Part shown: in pieces, positions 13,101 through 21,860 of the stretch
How positions within the stretch are numbered: the first letter of the stretch is position 1
How the letters are laid out: each line of letters opens with the position of its first letter
Notes under the pieces: generated by a model
Seen by the model: only the letters and a program-made list of their open reading frames with translations
Told to the model about the DNA's origin: nothing
Databases searched by the model: none
NCBI GenBank assembly: GCA_029204225.1
Contig: CM055109.1
Coordinates: 30,466,698-30,530,697, forward strand
Source of the DNA: Diphasiastrum complanatum
Lineage: Eukaryota; Streptophyta; Lycopodiopsida; Lycopodiales; Lycopodiaceae
Direction: 5' to 3'
Length of the DNA stretch: 64,000 nt
Program-made: the position numbers and the translations under genes

Positions 13101-16100
13101 AATAGTCTAAATCTATTGTTTGGCAAGGATCCTATTATAATTTATATGTTGAGTTTTCTCTTAATTGGATCTCGTATCCAGCAGGGGTGGTATCAGAGCT
13201 GATAAACAAAATATTCAACCACAATCATTTCGCATTCAAAGAACCCAACAAAGTGGTATCAGAGCACTAGGTCCAAACTGTTATTAGTCTTCAAGACTAT
13301 AATTTTATAATTTCTTAGATCATTCATCATGGAAGGTACATCTTCAGAAATCCGCTTGATCAATAAGTTCAACGGTGATGACTTCCACATGTGGAAATTC
13401 AAAATGGAAATGATACTCACTAAAAAAGAACTCTATGGATACGTCAACAATTCAACAGCCAAGCCAGCTGAATCTGACATGCTGACCACTTTGGAAGCTA
13501 AGGATGGCAATGCTCTTGCCATTGTATCTCTGAATCTTAAAGATTTACAAATAGCTCATGTAGCAAATTGTTCCAGTTCCAAAGAAGCATGGGACATTCT
13601 TTCTGGTCTGTATGAAACAACAGATGTATAGACTCGTCTCTTTTTGAGAAAGAAGTTCGTGTCGCTCAAGATGAATGAAGGAACCTTAGTCACTGATCAT
13701 TTGAATGAATTCAAACAACTACCCAATCAATTAGCTACAATAGGTTCACCAGTATCGGACGAAGATGCTAACATGTCTCTTCTGTCCAATATTTCTCCCT
13801 CTTATGACAACTTAGTATTGCTCTTGAGCAATCCTCCTAACCTGCCTCTACAAAAATTGATAGCAATCTTATTGCATGAAGAAGTAAGAAGGAAAAGCTT
13901 ATCTACATCGAATAAGTAACAGTTCTAGAAGAAGAAATCTTCAAAGGACAAGAAGACAAAAGATGAGCAGACTGATTCAGACCAGTAATCACAACAACAC
14001 AATCGATAGCATCAAAGGCCAAAGACCAAATTCTTTTTCAAATATTGCAAGAGCAATCACGACATCAAGGACTATCGAGTTCTCAAACACAATGAAGCAA
14101 AGAAGAATATGCAATAGGACGGAGGATATGATTCTGCCAGATCCAGTACCTCTCATGAAGACATAACACAACTAATGATACAAAATCAAGACAATAGAGA
14201 TGCCCTCCAATGGTATCTCGATTCCAGTGCTTCTCAGCACATGACTCCATGCAAGTTCCTATTCGAAGACCTCACTCTAGCAGATTTGAAGTATGTTTAC
14301 TTTGGTGACTCAAGTACACTACAAATTGGAGGCCAAGGATCAATACGCCTTCATCTTCCAAATGGTGAATTGACCTTGCTTAAGGATGTACTTTATGTAC
14401 CCAAACTGACAAAGAATTTACTATCAGTTAGCAAGCTCACTAATCAGGACTGCAAAGCCTTGTTCAATTCAAAACAATGTACTATTTGGGATAAGAACTA
14501 AAAGAAGTCCTCTCTACAAGCAGAGAAGATGATTTGCACATTTTGAATCATGAATATGCAGTTACTACCAATGCGAGCACTTCAAATGCCCATTTATGGC
14601 ATCAAAGATTAGGACACTTAAGCAAAGTACTAAAATGAACTGTGACATAGTTTGCGTTAGACAATGTAGAGGAAGAACTCCGTTTTGACTAGAAATAGTC
14701 GCCGATCGTCGAAGATGTCGGGCAAGTCGAGGCGACTGGTTCACCCTTGAGAAGATGTTGATGAAGTTGAACTTGTGCGAGTAAGACTGCATGCTATTGT
14801 AGAGAGAGAATATTTACATAGTATACTGGTGCTCGAGAATTGAGTTTGGGTGAGTCGGAGTGAAGATTAACTCCAAAAATATATAGCCATGGTAATTTTG
14901 ATAGTTGTTTTTCAATTCAATCGTTTAACAATGTGAAATAAGTAATATACATAATGAGATAGAACAAGAAAGATGCATAAATAATGCCAAAAAAAAAAAT
15001 AGTAAATGACATTCATGCATTAAGATGTTTCGAATTATTGTTGAAAAGTGATTGTTTCAATAACAAAATTGTAATATTCCACTGATTAAAAATATTCAAG
15101 CGTTGCATGGACCTCTTGAATAAGTTCAAAAATTGATAATACAATACTGAGACGACCAAAACTATTCCATAGACACTCGACACTATTTCGCTCTACTTGT
15201 CTGATGAATTTGATTGCATATACCTTATGTATTATCCTCATTTTCATTTTATTCTCTCATTCTGATTCTGTGTGTGTGTGTGTGTGTGCGCGTGCGCGCG
15301 CGCGTGTGTGTATGTGCGCATGTGCATGTGTGCGTGCATGCGTGTGTGTGTGTGTCTAAAGCATCATTTGTTTGACAAGTACTTGGAAATTATGATTGTT
15401 GTACTTGAAACTAGAGTATTGAAATTAACTTATTGTCTTTTGTACAAGTAGCAATAGATATTTGACATAGATGTTAGGATCATGTATGAGTTCCGTTGTC
15501 AATGCATCGAATCTCAAGTTTTGCGACCCTGAGGATTTTTTCTATGCATTTGTGTAGTCTATCTTCAGGTAAAAAAAATTGTTCATTTCTGTAGACCGTC
15601 TTTCAAATTTTGTTCGAATAATACTCAAATTAAAGATAGTCCTTAAAAGATTTCGGCTAGATAGAGGAAGAGCTCCATTTTGAGTAGTACCATGAAAATA
15701 TCAAGAAAAATTGATGGGCATTCTTCGGTTTGATATTCATTGTTCTGGCATCTCCATTGAGTCGACATTTTAGGTTGACTAAAAAAATCAAAATTTTCAT
15801 TTCATTTGATAGAGCTATTTGTGCTCGGATCTAGCAACTTAGAACAACACATTATCATTACAATCATTTTTGTGCATATTACACTAGCCATTTTAGATGG
15901 TCCATTATTTAGGTGGTCTCTTTTATCCCCTGAGCAAAAGAACCTCTCTTTCATAGAGAAATGGATGTCGAGTAATACACAAAAGCAAAAGATGTGTTGA
16001 ACAAGAAATTTGACTTCCAAACTAATTTTGCTGCAAATAAATGGAAAACATTATCACCAACCTAGAAAAAGAAACATTTAAATTTATGATGTGAAGTCCT

Positions 16101-16384
16101 AAATTTGAATTCATATGAAAAATTAATACACATGATAATACATTAAAATTTTGTATATTAGTGTATGATGCTCTTAGAATTGCAACAAATATTGCATATG
16201 TTTTGTAATGAATATAAAGAGAGTAAAAGAAAACCTCACATACATGAAACCTGATGTACAAACGGGCAATGTCATGTGGTGTGAAGGGATATGCTTGGGC
16301 ATAAGATTTAAGTTGACTTGTTGACAATTTCGTGCTTTCTTTCTCTAAGTCTACCGAACAGCAACACAATGATGAATTTACCAT
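3949..16384 (-). CDS. CIB-like EF-hand calcium-binding protein, three exons
   Basis: Three minus-strand exons (16384-16244, 5009-4766, 4190-3949) join in phase to about 208 codons, against about 190 in animal CIB proteins. Introns have GT-AG ends: donor GTATGT, acceptor TTTTGTAG; donor GTAAGC, acceptor CTTGCAG. The order matches CIB1/CIB2: an N-terminal helix ([18 protein letters not shown]), the [16 protein letters not shown] block, the [18 protein letters not shown]-hand, a final EF-hand, and the family-typical end [11 protein letters not shown] before the stop. EF-hand 3 keeps Asp at positions 1, 3, 5 and 12. The last loop ([12 protein letters not shown]) is one residue short, so its calcium binding is doubtful. 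CIB proteins are calcium sensors that bind membrane-protein tails and ciliary partners. CBL/calcineurin B is the alternative family but fits the C-terminus less well. The true start is uncertain: no MGxxxS myristoylation motif is seen, so an upstream exon may exist. Confidence 0.78.
4191..4765 (-). other. CIB-like gene, intron 2
   Basis: 575 bases, AT-rich, bounded by GTAAGC and CTTGCAG on the minus strand. I see no coding or repeat content. Confidence 0.65.
4766..5009 (-). CDS. CIB-like gene, exon 2
   Basis: 244 bases from acceptor TTTTGTAG to donor GTAAGC, starting in phase 0 and ending in phase 1. It encodes the NPF-containing block, the degenerate first EF-hands ([17 protein letters not shown]) and the start of EF-hand 3 ([11 protein letters not shown]). 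Confidence 0.8.
5010..5700. other. Intron 1 sequence without recognisable content
   Basis: AT-rich sequence inside the long first intron of the CIB-like gene. Short open frames here show no similarity I can name. Confidence 0.5.
5711..6300 (-). pseudogene. Copia gag remnant
   Basis: Read on the minus strand, the region starts with an ATG and [11 protein letters not shown], the usual start of copia gag (UBN2-type), where the next Trp is a stop. Further in is TDYLNHF then MFEQMASI and [10 protein letters not shown], matching the mid-gag helix pattern. Many stops and frame changes are present. It lies just downstream of a minus-strand primer-binding site near 6377-6394. Confidence 0.6.
6377..6394 (-). 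promoter_or_regulatory. Primer-binding site (initiator Met tRNA)
   Basis: The minus strand reads TGGTATCAAAGCAGATTAC, close to the plant initiator-Met PBS TGGTATCAGAGC. It is followed in the same direction by a gag remnant, so an LTR should end immediately at higher coordinates. Confidence 0.6.
6395..6575 (-). repeat. Probable LTR remnant next to PBS
   Basis: Adjacent to the minus-strand PBS on its 5' side. The inner boundary is CTTCTGACA then TGGTATC. The outer end is not defined, because a second LTR leader begins near 6578. Confidence 0.35.
6578..7000 (-). repeat. Copia LTR, PBS and leader (inverted copy of 12977-13250)
   Basis: On the minus strand this block closely matches the plus-strand block at 12977-13250. 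It includes the CGCTCCTCGACTCA start, the GGCTGTCAC segment, TCATTGACACCTACTAAGAT, the PBS (6628-6639, TGGTATCAGAGC) and the leader with TTCGCATTCAAAGAA-like sequence. The middle part differs between the copies. No gag follows this copy. Confidence 0.65.
7001..7342. other. Spacer with a short repeat shared with 14.6 kb and 15.7 kb
   Basis: Mostly anonymous AT-rich DNA. The last 70 bases (7268-7342) resemble 14629-14693 in the same orientation, and their end (AGAGGAAGAGCTCCATTTTGA) recurs near 15665. The function is unknown. Confidence 0.4.
7343..7515 (-). pseudogene. Purple acid phosphatase exon fragment
   Basis: The minus strand encodes [19 protein letters not shown], then [19 protein letters not shown], then [16 protein letters not shown]. 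This is the metallophosphatase core of plant purple acid phosphatases: GDISYANGY carries a metal-ligand Asp, and the YMIA is normally followed by SGNHER. The frame ends at AG|GTTTGT, a plausible splice donor in the phase needed for the missing Ser. No GNHE exon is seen downstream. Upstream it joins directly to the gypsy integrase end with no intron or LTR between them. It is a stray exon, either captured by the element or left from a disrupted gene. Confidence 0.75.
7516..11038 (-). mobile_element. Ty3/gypsy retrotransposon, truncated, no LTRs
   Basis: Domains in minus-strand order: gag tail ([18 protein letters not shown]) with knuckle [14 protein letters not shown] (about 10700); protease [13 protein letters not shown] (about 10530); RT from [13 protein letters not shown] (about 9890) through [25 protein letters not shown] and [10 protein letters not shown] (9480); RNase [16 protein letters not shown] (about 9040); integrase knuckle region [16 protein letters not shown] (about 8460), [16 protein letters not shown], then an [17 protein letters not shown] segment (about 7870-7830) and YCGPFKVIQ at 7540. 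No chromodomain is seen. Stops and frame changes interrupt RT (near 9705 and 9525), RNase H and integrase. The 5' half of gag and both LTRs are missing. The left end abuts the phosphatase exon and the right end abuts a plus-strand copia. Confidence 0.9.
11039..12976 (+). pseudogene. Copia pol remnant (integrase, RT, part of RNase H)
   Basis: Plus-strand pieces: integrase YSDLCGPM and [11 protein letters not shown] (11060-11150), RADSGGEFL (about 11250) and [10 protein letters not shown] (about 11345), where the catalytic Glu of the usual AERKNRT is Lys. The linker and RT start ([14 protein letters not shown]) follow. Part of the RT palm is then lost at about 12165, where VRL jumps towards YQPEGYV. 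RT resumes with [18 protein letters not shown] (12390) and [14 protein letters not shown], and RNase H ends abruptly after KSTSGYL-like sequence near 12970. Many stops are present. No gag or 5' LTR belongs to it; the 5' end abuts the gypsy element. Confidence 0.85.
12977..13187 (+). repeat. Copia LTR (5' truncated)
   Basis: Begins at the exact point where similarity to the inverted copy at 6578-7000 starts (CGCTCCTCGACTCA). It ends near CCAGCA just before the PBS. It serves as the 5' LTR of the gag-protease fragment downstream. Confidence 0.6.
13188..13203 (+). promoter_or_regulatory. Primer-binding site (initiator Met tRNA)
   Basis: TGGTATCAGAGCTGAT, the classic plant copia PBS. A second, near-duplicate TGGTATCAGAGCAC lies at 13254, an unusual doubling within the leader. 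Confidence 0.85.
13329..14625 (+). pseudogene. Copia gag-protease remnant
   Basis: The frame starts with ATG and reads [20 protein letters not shown], the gag start motif, then [12 protein letters not shown] and [10 protein letters not shown]-like helices. One stop at 13629 and more after 13917 break it. The zinc knuckle near 14040 is degenerate ([11 protein letters not shown]). The protease reads [12 protein letters not shown] (about 14220), where the catalytic DSGA is DSSA, then [17 protein letters not shown] (about 14390). It stops inside the GAG-pre-integrase domain ([11 protein letters not shown], 14595-14625). Together with the LTR and PBS upstream this is the 5' half of one element. 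Confidence 0.85.
14626..15268. other. Intron 1 spacer
   Basis: Starts with the 70-base block also seen at 7268-7342. The rest is AT-rich; I see no coding content or LTR ends. Confidence 0.4.
15269..15355. repeat. Alternating TG/CG/CA microsatellite, Z-DNA-prone
   Basis: About 87 bases of unbroken purine-pyrimidine alternation: TG repeats, a central CGCGTGCGCGCGCGCG core, then mixed TG, CA and TA steps. It lies in intron 1 of the CIB-like gene, about 0.9 kb downstream of exon 1. Confidence 0.95.
15356..16243. other. Intron 1 proximal part
   Basis: AT-rich sequence between the alternating repeat and exon 1 of the CIB-like gene. It includes a third copy of the AGAGGAAGAGCTCCATTTTGA motif near 15665. 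I see no gene in it. Confidence 0.45.
16244..16384 (-). CDS. CIB-like gene, first recognised exon
   Basis: 47 codons from ATG to a GTATGT donor. It encodes [20 protein letters not shown] and then ARLYIRFH, aligning with the helix before the first EF-hand of CIB1/2. An in-frame stop lies just upstream. A possible acceptor (GATAGCAG) shortly before the ATG means this may be an internal exon. Confidence 0.7.
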
Positions 16385-16690
16385 TAATGTGAAATCATGC
16401 TGCTATCAACAAAAACTCACGTAACACGATCACCTGCAAAAATATAGAGCCATTTGTTATCATTTATGCCAAAACCTCCTCAAGACAATTATAAATGTGT
16501 CTAGCAAGATGTAGAGGAATATGAAATTAGGAAGGCAGCTCTGTGTCTAAAAGGCATGCAATTGTTTGTGGCCCGTGCAATGTTACAAGTTTTAGCTATG
16601 GTTTCTATGAAACATTGTTTTAGCTATTATTGGCAAAGGCTGATCTCAGAGAATCGTAGCCATTCGAGAGTGTGAGGGTGTGCGTGTGTG
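16385..16690. other. Upstream of CIB-like exon 1
   Basis: Should hold the promoter or an upstream exon of the CIB-like gene. A minus-strand TTTTTGCAG followed 13 bases later by GTGAGT could mark a micro-exon. No clear TATA box was found. Confidence 0.3.
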
Positions 16691-16916
16691 TGTGAAAATT
16701 GGCAAATACTAGCTTGATAAACACATAGTTCATTGTACATTTTGTAATCCACACGTGTGAGAGCATGTTCCGACATGTGAGGAATAGGCCTAGGGTAATT
16801 AGGTCCTAATCATATGAGTTAGATGGGATTTTTGGTCAAGTTTCCTAAAATTAGGAGCTACCTCCAAAAATCAACGAAGTTGGTGTTGACCTAACTACCA
16901 TAGATGGTATACCTAA
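16691..16916 (+). repeat. Truncated copia LTR, family beta
   Basis: Begins TGTGAAAATTGGCAAATACT and closely matches 24872-25098 in the same orientation. Both copies end at the same place (CATAGATGGTAYACCTAA). No internal region is attached. Confidence 0.75.
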
Positions 16917-16931
16917 TGGTTAGGTCAAATT

Positions 16932-17660
16932 TGTGGAAATTGTAAAAGTAATCTATGTTGAGGTTTTGGGGGTCCTTTATCAAAACCACTCATTGTACAC
17001 TTGTGATTAAGTGATTAGGCCAAATTTAGAGTTGGATTAGCTCGTGATAGTGTAGGTTACTTACACTTGGCTTAATGGAAGAGGGCCAGTGACATTGCAC
17101 CTTTTGATTTCATGGACCAATCATAATGCCAATCATTGAGCTCCATTGCCACTCTTCATGGATCTCGAGCTACTATGAGTGAGAGTGAGATTGAGTCCGC
17201 ACTTAGTTTTTTGATGAGAGAGTTGGAGAGAGTGTGCTCCAAAACTTAGTTTTTTCTTGACATTATCTCTCTACTTGAGAACTTAATGTTGCATTACCTC
17301 TCTACTTGAGAGCAAGCCAATATACTTTTCTTTTTCATGCAAAGTTGCCTCTCATTATGTGTGATGAATGGTGAGTGATAGATGCATGTATTAAGTGCTC
17401 TTGCCTTAGAATTTTCAAGGTAGTTGCTTGTATCTTTTGAATGAAAGATCTATGTGCAATCACACACATCTTAGGTGATCATTCACATTGTTTGAGATGT
17501 CCTCACGCATGTGAAAAGTACACATGATATCCAAGCCTACCTAAGGGTGGATTGCATCTATCAAGTGTGATGAGATTTTTTTGGCTCAAAATCTTGTTTT
17601 TGGGAGTGTAGTTGAATCTAGATACCTATCAAGAGGAATTTTGATCAAGATTTTCTAAAA
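16932..17660 (+). repeat. Copia LTR, family alpha
   Basis: Starts TGTGGAAATTGTAAAAGT and is homologous to the reverse complement of 20761-21860 (for example TCATTGTACACTTGT and TAGTGTAGGTTACTTACACT). The 3' end is uncertain because similarity fades after about 17660. It is probably a solo or truncated LTR. Confidence 0.7.
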
Positions 17661-18280
17661 CACATTCATTAGATCCATGTTGGGTACTGTATAGACTATA
17701 CTACTCAGCCTTGTGTGGGATCATCAAACTAGTTTGTTTGGTTGGTGTATCTCCAAGGTAGATCCAAATCTAGTGCATGATAGCTTGATAGAAAGCTACG
17801 TCTAGTTTGTGTTGCAATTTGTTTCAACTCAAATGGATGTGTCTTTTGGAAGTTATTTCCATTCAAAGTGAGGTGGGTAGGGCACCCAACCTGGTTGGAC
17901 ACATTAAGTTTGACTCATATCTAGCTTGTTTGATAAAAAAAAACTCATGTTTTTGGTTGCCGATCTAGTCTAAGTGAAATCTAGGTGTGATTTTGATGCC
18001 ATAGCCACATAGTTTCATGAAAATGAAGTGCATTTGAGTCTTTTGTGGAGTCTTTGAGTTCTTAACACATGCTTGGATGTTAGGGGCCAAGATCGAGCAT
18101 TATTGGCTCTCAACCCAATTCTAGGATGGAATTGCCAACACTTCTTGCATCATCTTTATGAAAAAGAAGATTATTTACATAGAATGCAAGAATGAATACT
18201 GATCCATCACGAAATATAAGAATATGTACTGGATCATGCTCTTTCAAAATGGATTTAAGAGAATAAAAGAGAATTTTGAG
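17661..18280. other. Unassigned, probable LTR or leader remnant
   Basis: No coding content. Composition resembles the alpha LTR tail (many CTAGTTTG and TTGATC stretches) but I could not align it with confidence. Confidence 0.3.
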
Positions 18281-20130
18281 TTAAGTATGCCAAGATCTTG
18301 GTACTATCGTCACGATCTCGATGATGTCTCCATTATTATGCCTATCCCTTGCCTTCAAGAAACTTTGCACATATAAAGTAACATCAAATGGATTGATGAA
18401 TGTATGACAGATGTCACTCTCCTCACCTTTCCTTCCTTTGCCAATGAACTTGATCCTTGATGTCTCCATCTTGGACTTTGGAGGTCTTCTTGGAGTTCTC
18501 GGACCTTCACCTTTTCCTTGCACTTGACTCGGCTCCTCTCCATCAATGAGTTGAATAAGGTGCTGACCCAAAGTGCTCCCTCAAGTTTGCAAGTCTTCCA
18601 CTCATGAAACTTCATATTTCCACCATTGACGATTTCTTTGGTGAAAAAAATGTAGATTCTATAATCTCTACTTGAAGACTAAAAAACTAGGTGCCATTCT
18701 TCTTTTCATTGATAATCTTTGGTCCGTACACTAAAATGATCATGCACAAAGCATGGGGACTCAAAGAATTTCAAGTACATTGAATTAAATGGTGTTTTGC
18801 CTTTTATGACACCATTTTTCAAACAATTACAAAAATAGTCACCAAATGAAGCTGTTTCACAAATACATGATGAAGCTAAAAAAGCTTCCAACTTAATTCT
18901 CTTAGCACATCTACACAAGATGAAAAACATCATAGTTCTTGATGATAAAAATTAGAACAAATCATATCTATTATCATTAACTATGGACAATTTGCAAGAA
19001 TTAGATCCACCATTGCTTCTTACACTTGGAAAGTGCAAGCTTTGCATGCACAATACCCTTATTTTACCATCACGGATGACGTTCTTTGAGGAGGGAAGGA
19101 ATGTACTCTTGAGTGAAGTGATTGCAAGGATAATGATGACTTTGTCGTAGATCTTGAGAAAGGCAACTTAGGCACTTTAGCCAAAGCACATTCCTCCCAT
19201 GCATCACCACCTCTTACCAAGAATCTAGGTAGCCCAAATGTAGGCTCCTCCTTGCATGTAGCATCCATGGATTTGTGATTTGAGTGATCCAATCTCTTAT
19301 GACATGGCTCCTCTTGTGCTATCTTCTCCTTGGCCATCAATCCACATTCCTACCATCTTTAATCCCTTTGGCAATGACATTCCCACTCCTCATCATCAAG
19401 CAAGCATTACCTTCAAATGTAACAAAGAAGCCCTTTTCCATGAGTTGCCCAACACTTAGAAAATTTCTTATAATATTGGGAACATACAACACACCCTCAA
19501 GCATGACTTTCTTGGTAGATTCAAGACACATAGGAACTAATCCTACTCCCCCAATCTTGAATTTAAGATCACTTGCTATATGAATAAGCTTCTGTGTAAA
19601 AACTTTGGACCAAGTTGGAGTACTCATCTCCAAGTCCATTTAGGATCACTTTAACAAGTTCATTATCATGAATTTTATCTCCTATTGAAGCAAGTTCCTT
19701 GTTAAGAGATTTGATTCTAAGCACATTTTCTTGTGCACTTTCATCACTTCTCCTCATGCTTTGCAAAACTTGGTTTCTTAACATGAGCACTCTTAGATTC
19801 ATAAATAGATTTTAGTGAATCCCAAGCTTCCTTGGTTGAGGTGCAAGTGGCAACTTCCTTGAGAATATCATTACTAACATTCATTTTCACTCAATGTAAT
19901 GCTAGTCTTGCCCTCTTCTTGTACTTCAACAATTCTTGTCCACCTAGAGGTTCATCCTCTTCATATAGAAGAAGATCATAGAGGTCTTGGAGCACAAGGA
20001 GTGATTCCATCCTCACTTTCCAAATGGAGTAATTTGTAGAGTTTAACCTCTCACTAGCCTCTAAGAGGAATGCACCTATTGATCCCATCTTTGTTAATGA
20101 CTTGTACAATCAATGTACTTCTCGGCCCTC
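18281..20130 (-). pseudogene. Copia element D: gag, protease and integrase scraps
   Basis: On the minus strand: gag start LLEASERLNSTNYSIWKVRM (about 20070), KKRARLALH then a stop, and NELVKVILNGLGDEYSNLVQ (about 19640). The frame then jumps into protease (GGVGLVPMCLESTKKVML then NFLSVGQLM, about 19540), GAG-pre-integrase (CHKRLDHSNHKSM, about 19280) and an integrase end (GKTPFNSMYLK and FGSPCFVHDHFSVRTK-like, about 18740-18810). A Pro/Lys/Arg-rich linker ends near 18281. The zinc knuckle, integrase catalytic core, RT and RNase H are absent. Its 5' LTR is 20761-21860. Confidence 0.75.
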
Positions 20131-20743
20131 ACTAGGATCTCTACAAAAACCAACTCACACTTGATGGAGAAAATTTGATTCTAGAAATTCACAAAGATTT
20201 CACTTGATTTGGATGACTCAAAATAGACCTCTAGCCTTCCAAAAGACTTATAATCTCGACCCTCTCACTAAGACTAAATGGAAGTATGATGAGTTCACTT
20301 CAAATTCTAATCAAATCAAATAAAAATATCAATGATTTTGGCAAAACAATGACTCTCTTACACCCCTTCTTCTTAATGATACAACAAGACCTAAAAAACC
20401 AGTTTCTAGGACTTGTTCTAAGCTCTCATTTATTGGATCCTATGACTCAAAATCAAATCTCAATAATGGCATTTGATCTTTGATGTTTTCTCTTTGATTT
20501 GCATCAAAAATCTCATCAAGATGATGTGTAGAAAACTTATGAGGATTCTATAAATAATGGAACTTTAAATGTAGGTATAGCAGCTCCCCACATGTGTGAA
20601 AAGTACACTTGCAGCCCACTATCAACAAAATACCTCAAACTTTGAAACAATCACTAGGTTTAGGCTCGCCTTCTCAAAACTAGTTCTTTAGCATCAAACT
20701 TGCTAAATTTGGATTGAGTCTTGATCAACAATTAAAATCTTGT
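20131..20743 (-). other. Untranslated leader of copia element D
   Basis: Lies between the PBS (20744-20760) and the gag start on the minus strand. No coding content. Confidence 0.6.
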
Positions 20744-20760
20744 GCTTGGCTCTGATATCA
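20744..20760 (-). promoter_or_regulatory. Primer-binding site of element D
   Basis: The minus strand reads TGATATCAGAGCCAAGC directly after LTR end TTTTCAACA. One base differs from TGGTATCAGAGC. Confidence 0.75.
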
Positions 20761-21860
20761 TGTTGAAAACCAATGTTTAGGACCCTAAATGGATCTATAA
20801 AAGATCTATACTTGGTTAATCAATCTATTGCAAAACCAGCACTCAAATCTTGATCTAAATTGGCAAATTTGATCTAATCAAATAAGAATAATCTAAATTT
20901 TATCAAAACACTATAGAACGACCTCACATGTGTGAAGTATAGTCTATAGTATAGCCTACTAATAGAGAATCAACTTTACTAAGTTTAGATTGCATTCAAA
21001 TAAAACAATCTCAACACAAATGGTGTAAAAACTCAAAATTGTCAAGTGCTCCATAATCACGATCTCTCCCACATTGATTGAATGATTTGCAAGTAAAAAG
21101 AGTATCCTATCCTTGAATGGCTGATGAGTAGGTACAACACATGTTCAAGTACCAAAAATTCATTAGGTTGACCTACTCAAGTCAATTTTGTGTACTTTTC
21201 ACACATGTGAGGACATCTCAAGCAATGTGAATGATCTCCTAAAATGTGTGTGATTGCACATAGATCTATCATTCAAAAGATACAAGCACCTAGCAAATCT
21301 AAGGCAAGAGCAATACGTGCATCTATCACTCACCATTCATCACACATAATGAGAGGCAACTTTGCATAAAAAAACTAAGTATAAAATTGGCTTGCTCTTG
21401 ATTAGAGAGAGAATGCAACATCAAGCTCTCAGATAGAGAGAGAATGTCAAGAAAAAACTAAGTGTTGGAGCACACTCTCTCCAAATCTCTCATCAAAAAA
21501 CTAAGTGTGGACTCAATCTCACTCTCACTCATAGTAGCTCGAGATCCATGAAGAGTGGCAATGGAGCTCAATGATTGGACCTCTCTAAAATCACCTCTTA
21601 CTTTGATTGAACCACTTACATGCCACCTCTTACATTGATTGGACCATTTTGGTGCATCTTACGTTATGATTGGTCCAAATTGACAAATGAAATCAAGATG
21701 TGCAATGTCACTAGCCCTCTACCATCAAGCCAAGTGTAAGTAACCTACACTATCAGGAGCTAATCCAACTCTAAATTTGGTCTAATCACTTAATTACAAG
21801 TGTACAATGAGTGGCTTTGATAGAGGACCTCAAGATAGCCTGACTTTTACAATTTTCACA
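20761..21860 (-). repeat. Copia LTR shared by elements C and D (family alpha)
   Basis: 1,100 bases from TGTGAAAATTGTAAAAGT to TTTTCAACA on the minus strand. On its 5' side is the polypurine tract CTTTTAAGGAG of element C, making it C's 3' LTR. On its 3' side is the PBS of element D, making it D's 5' LTR. It carries imperfect short repeats around GGTCCAATCA and AAGAGGTG (about 21590-21690). Confidence 0.85.

Noticed and set aside
15269-15355. Possible centromeric or satellite array
   Set aside because: It is a simple dinucleotide-type tract of under 90 bases, not a satellite monomer array.
18281-18571. Possible host gene with Lys/Arg/Pro-rich product
   Set aside because: Its position after the integrase tail fits the copia linker between integrase and RT.
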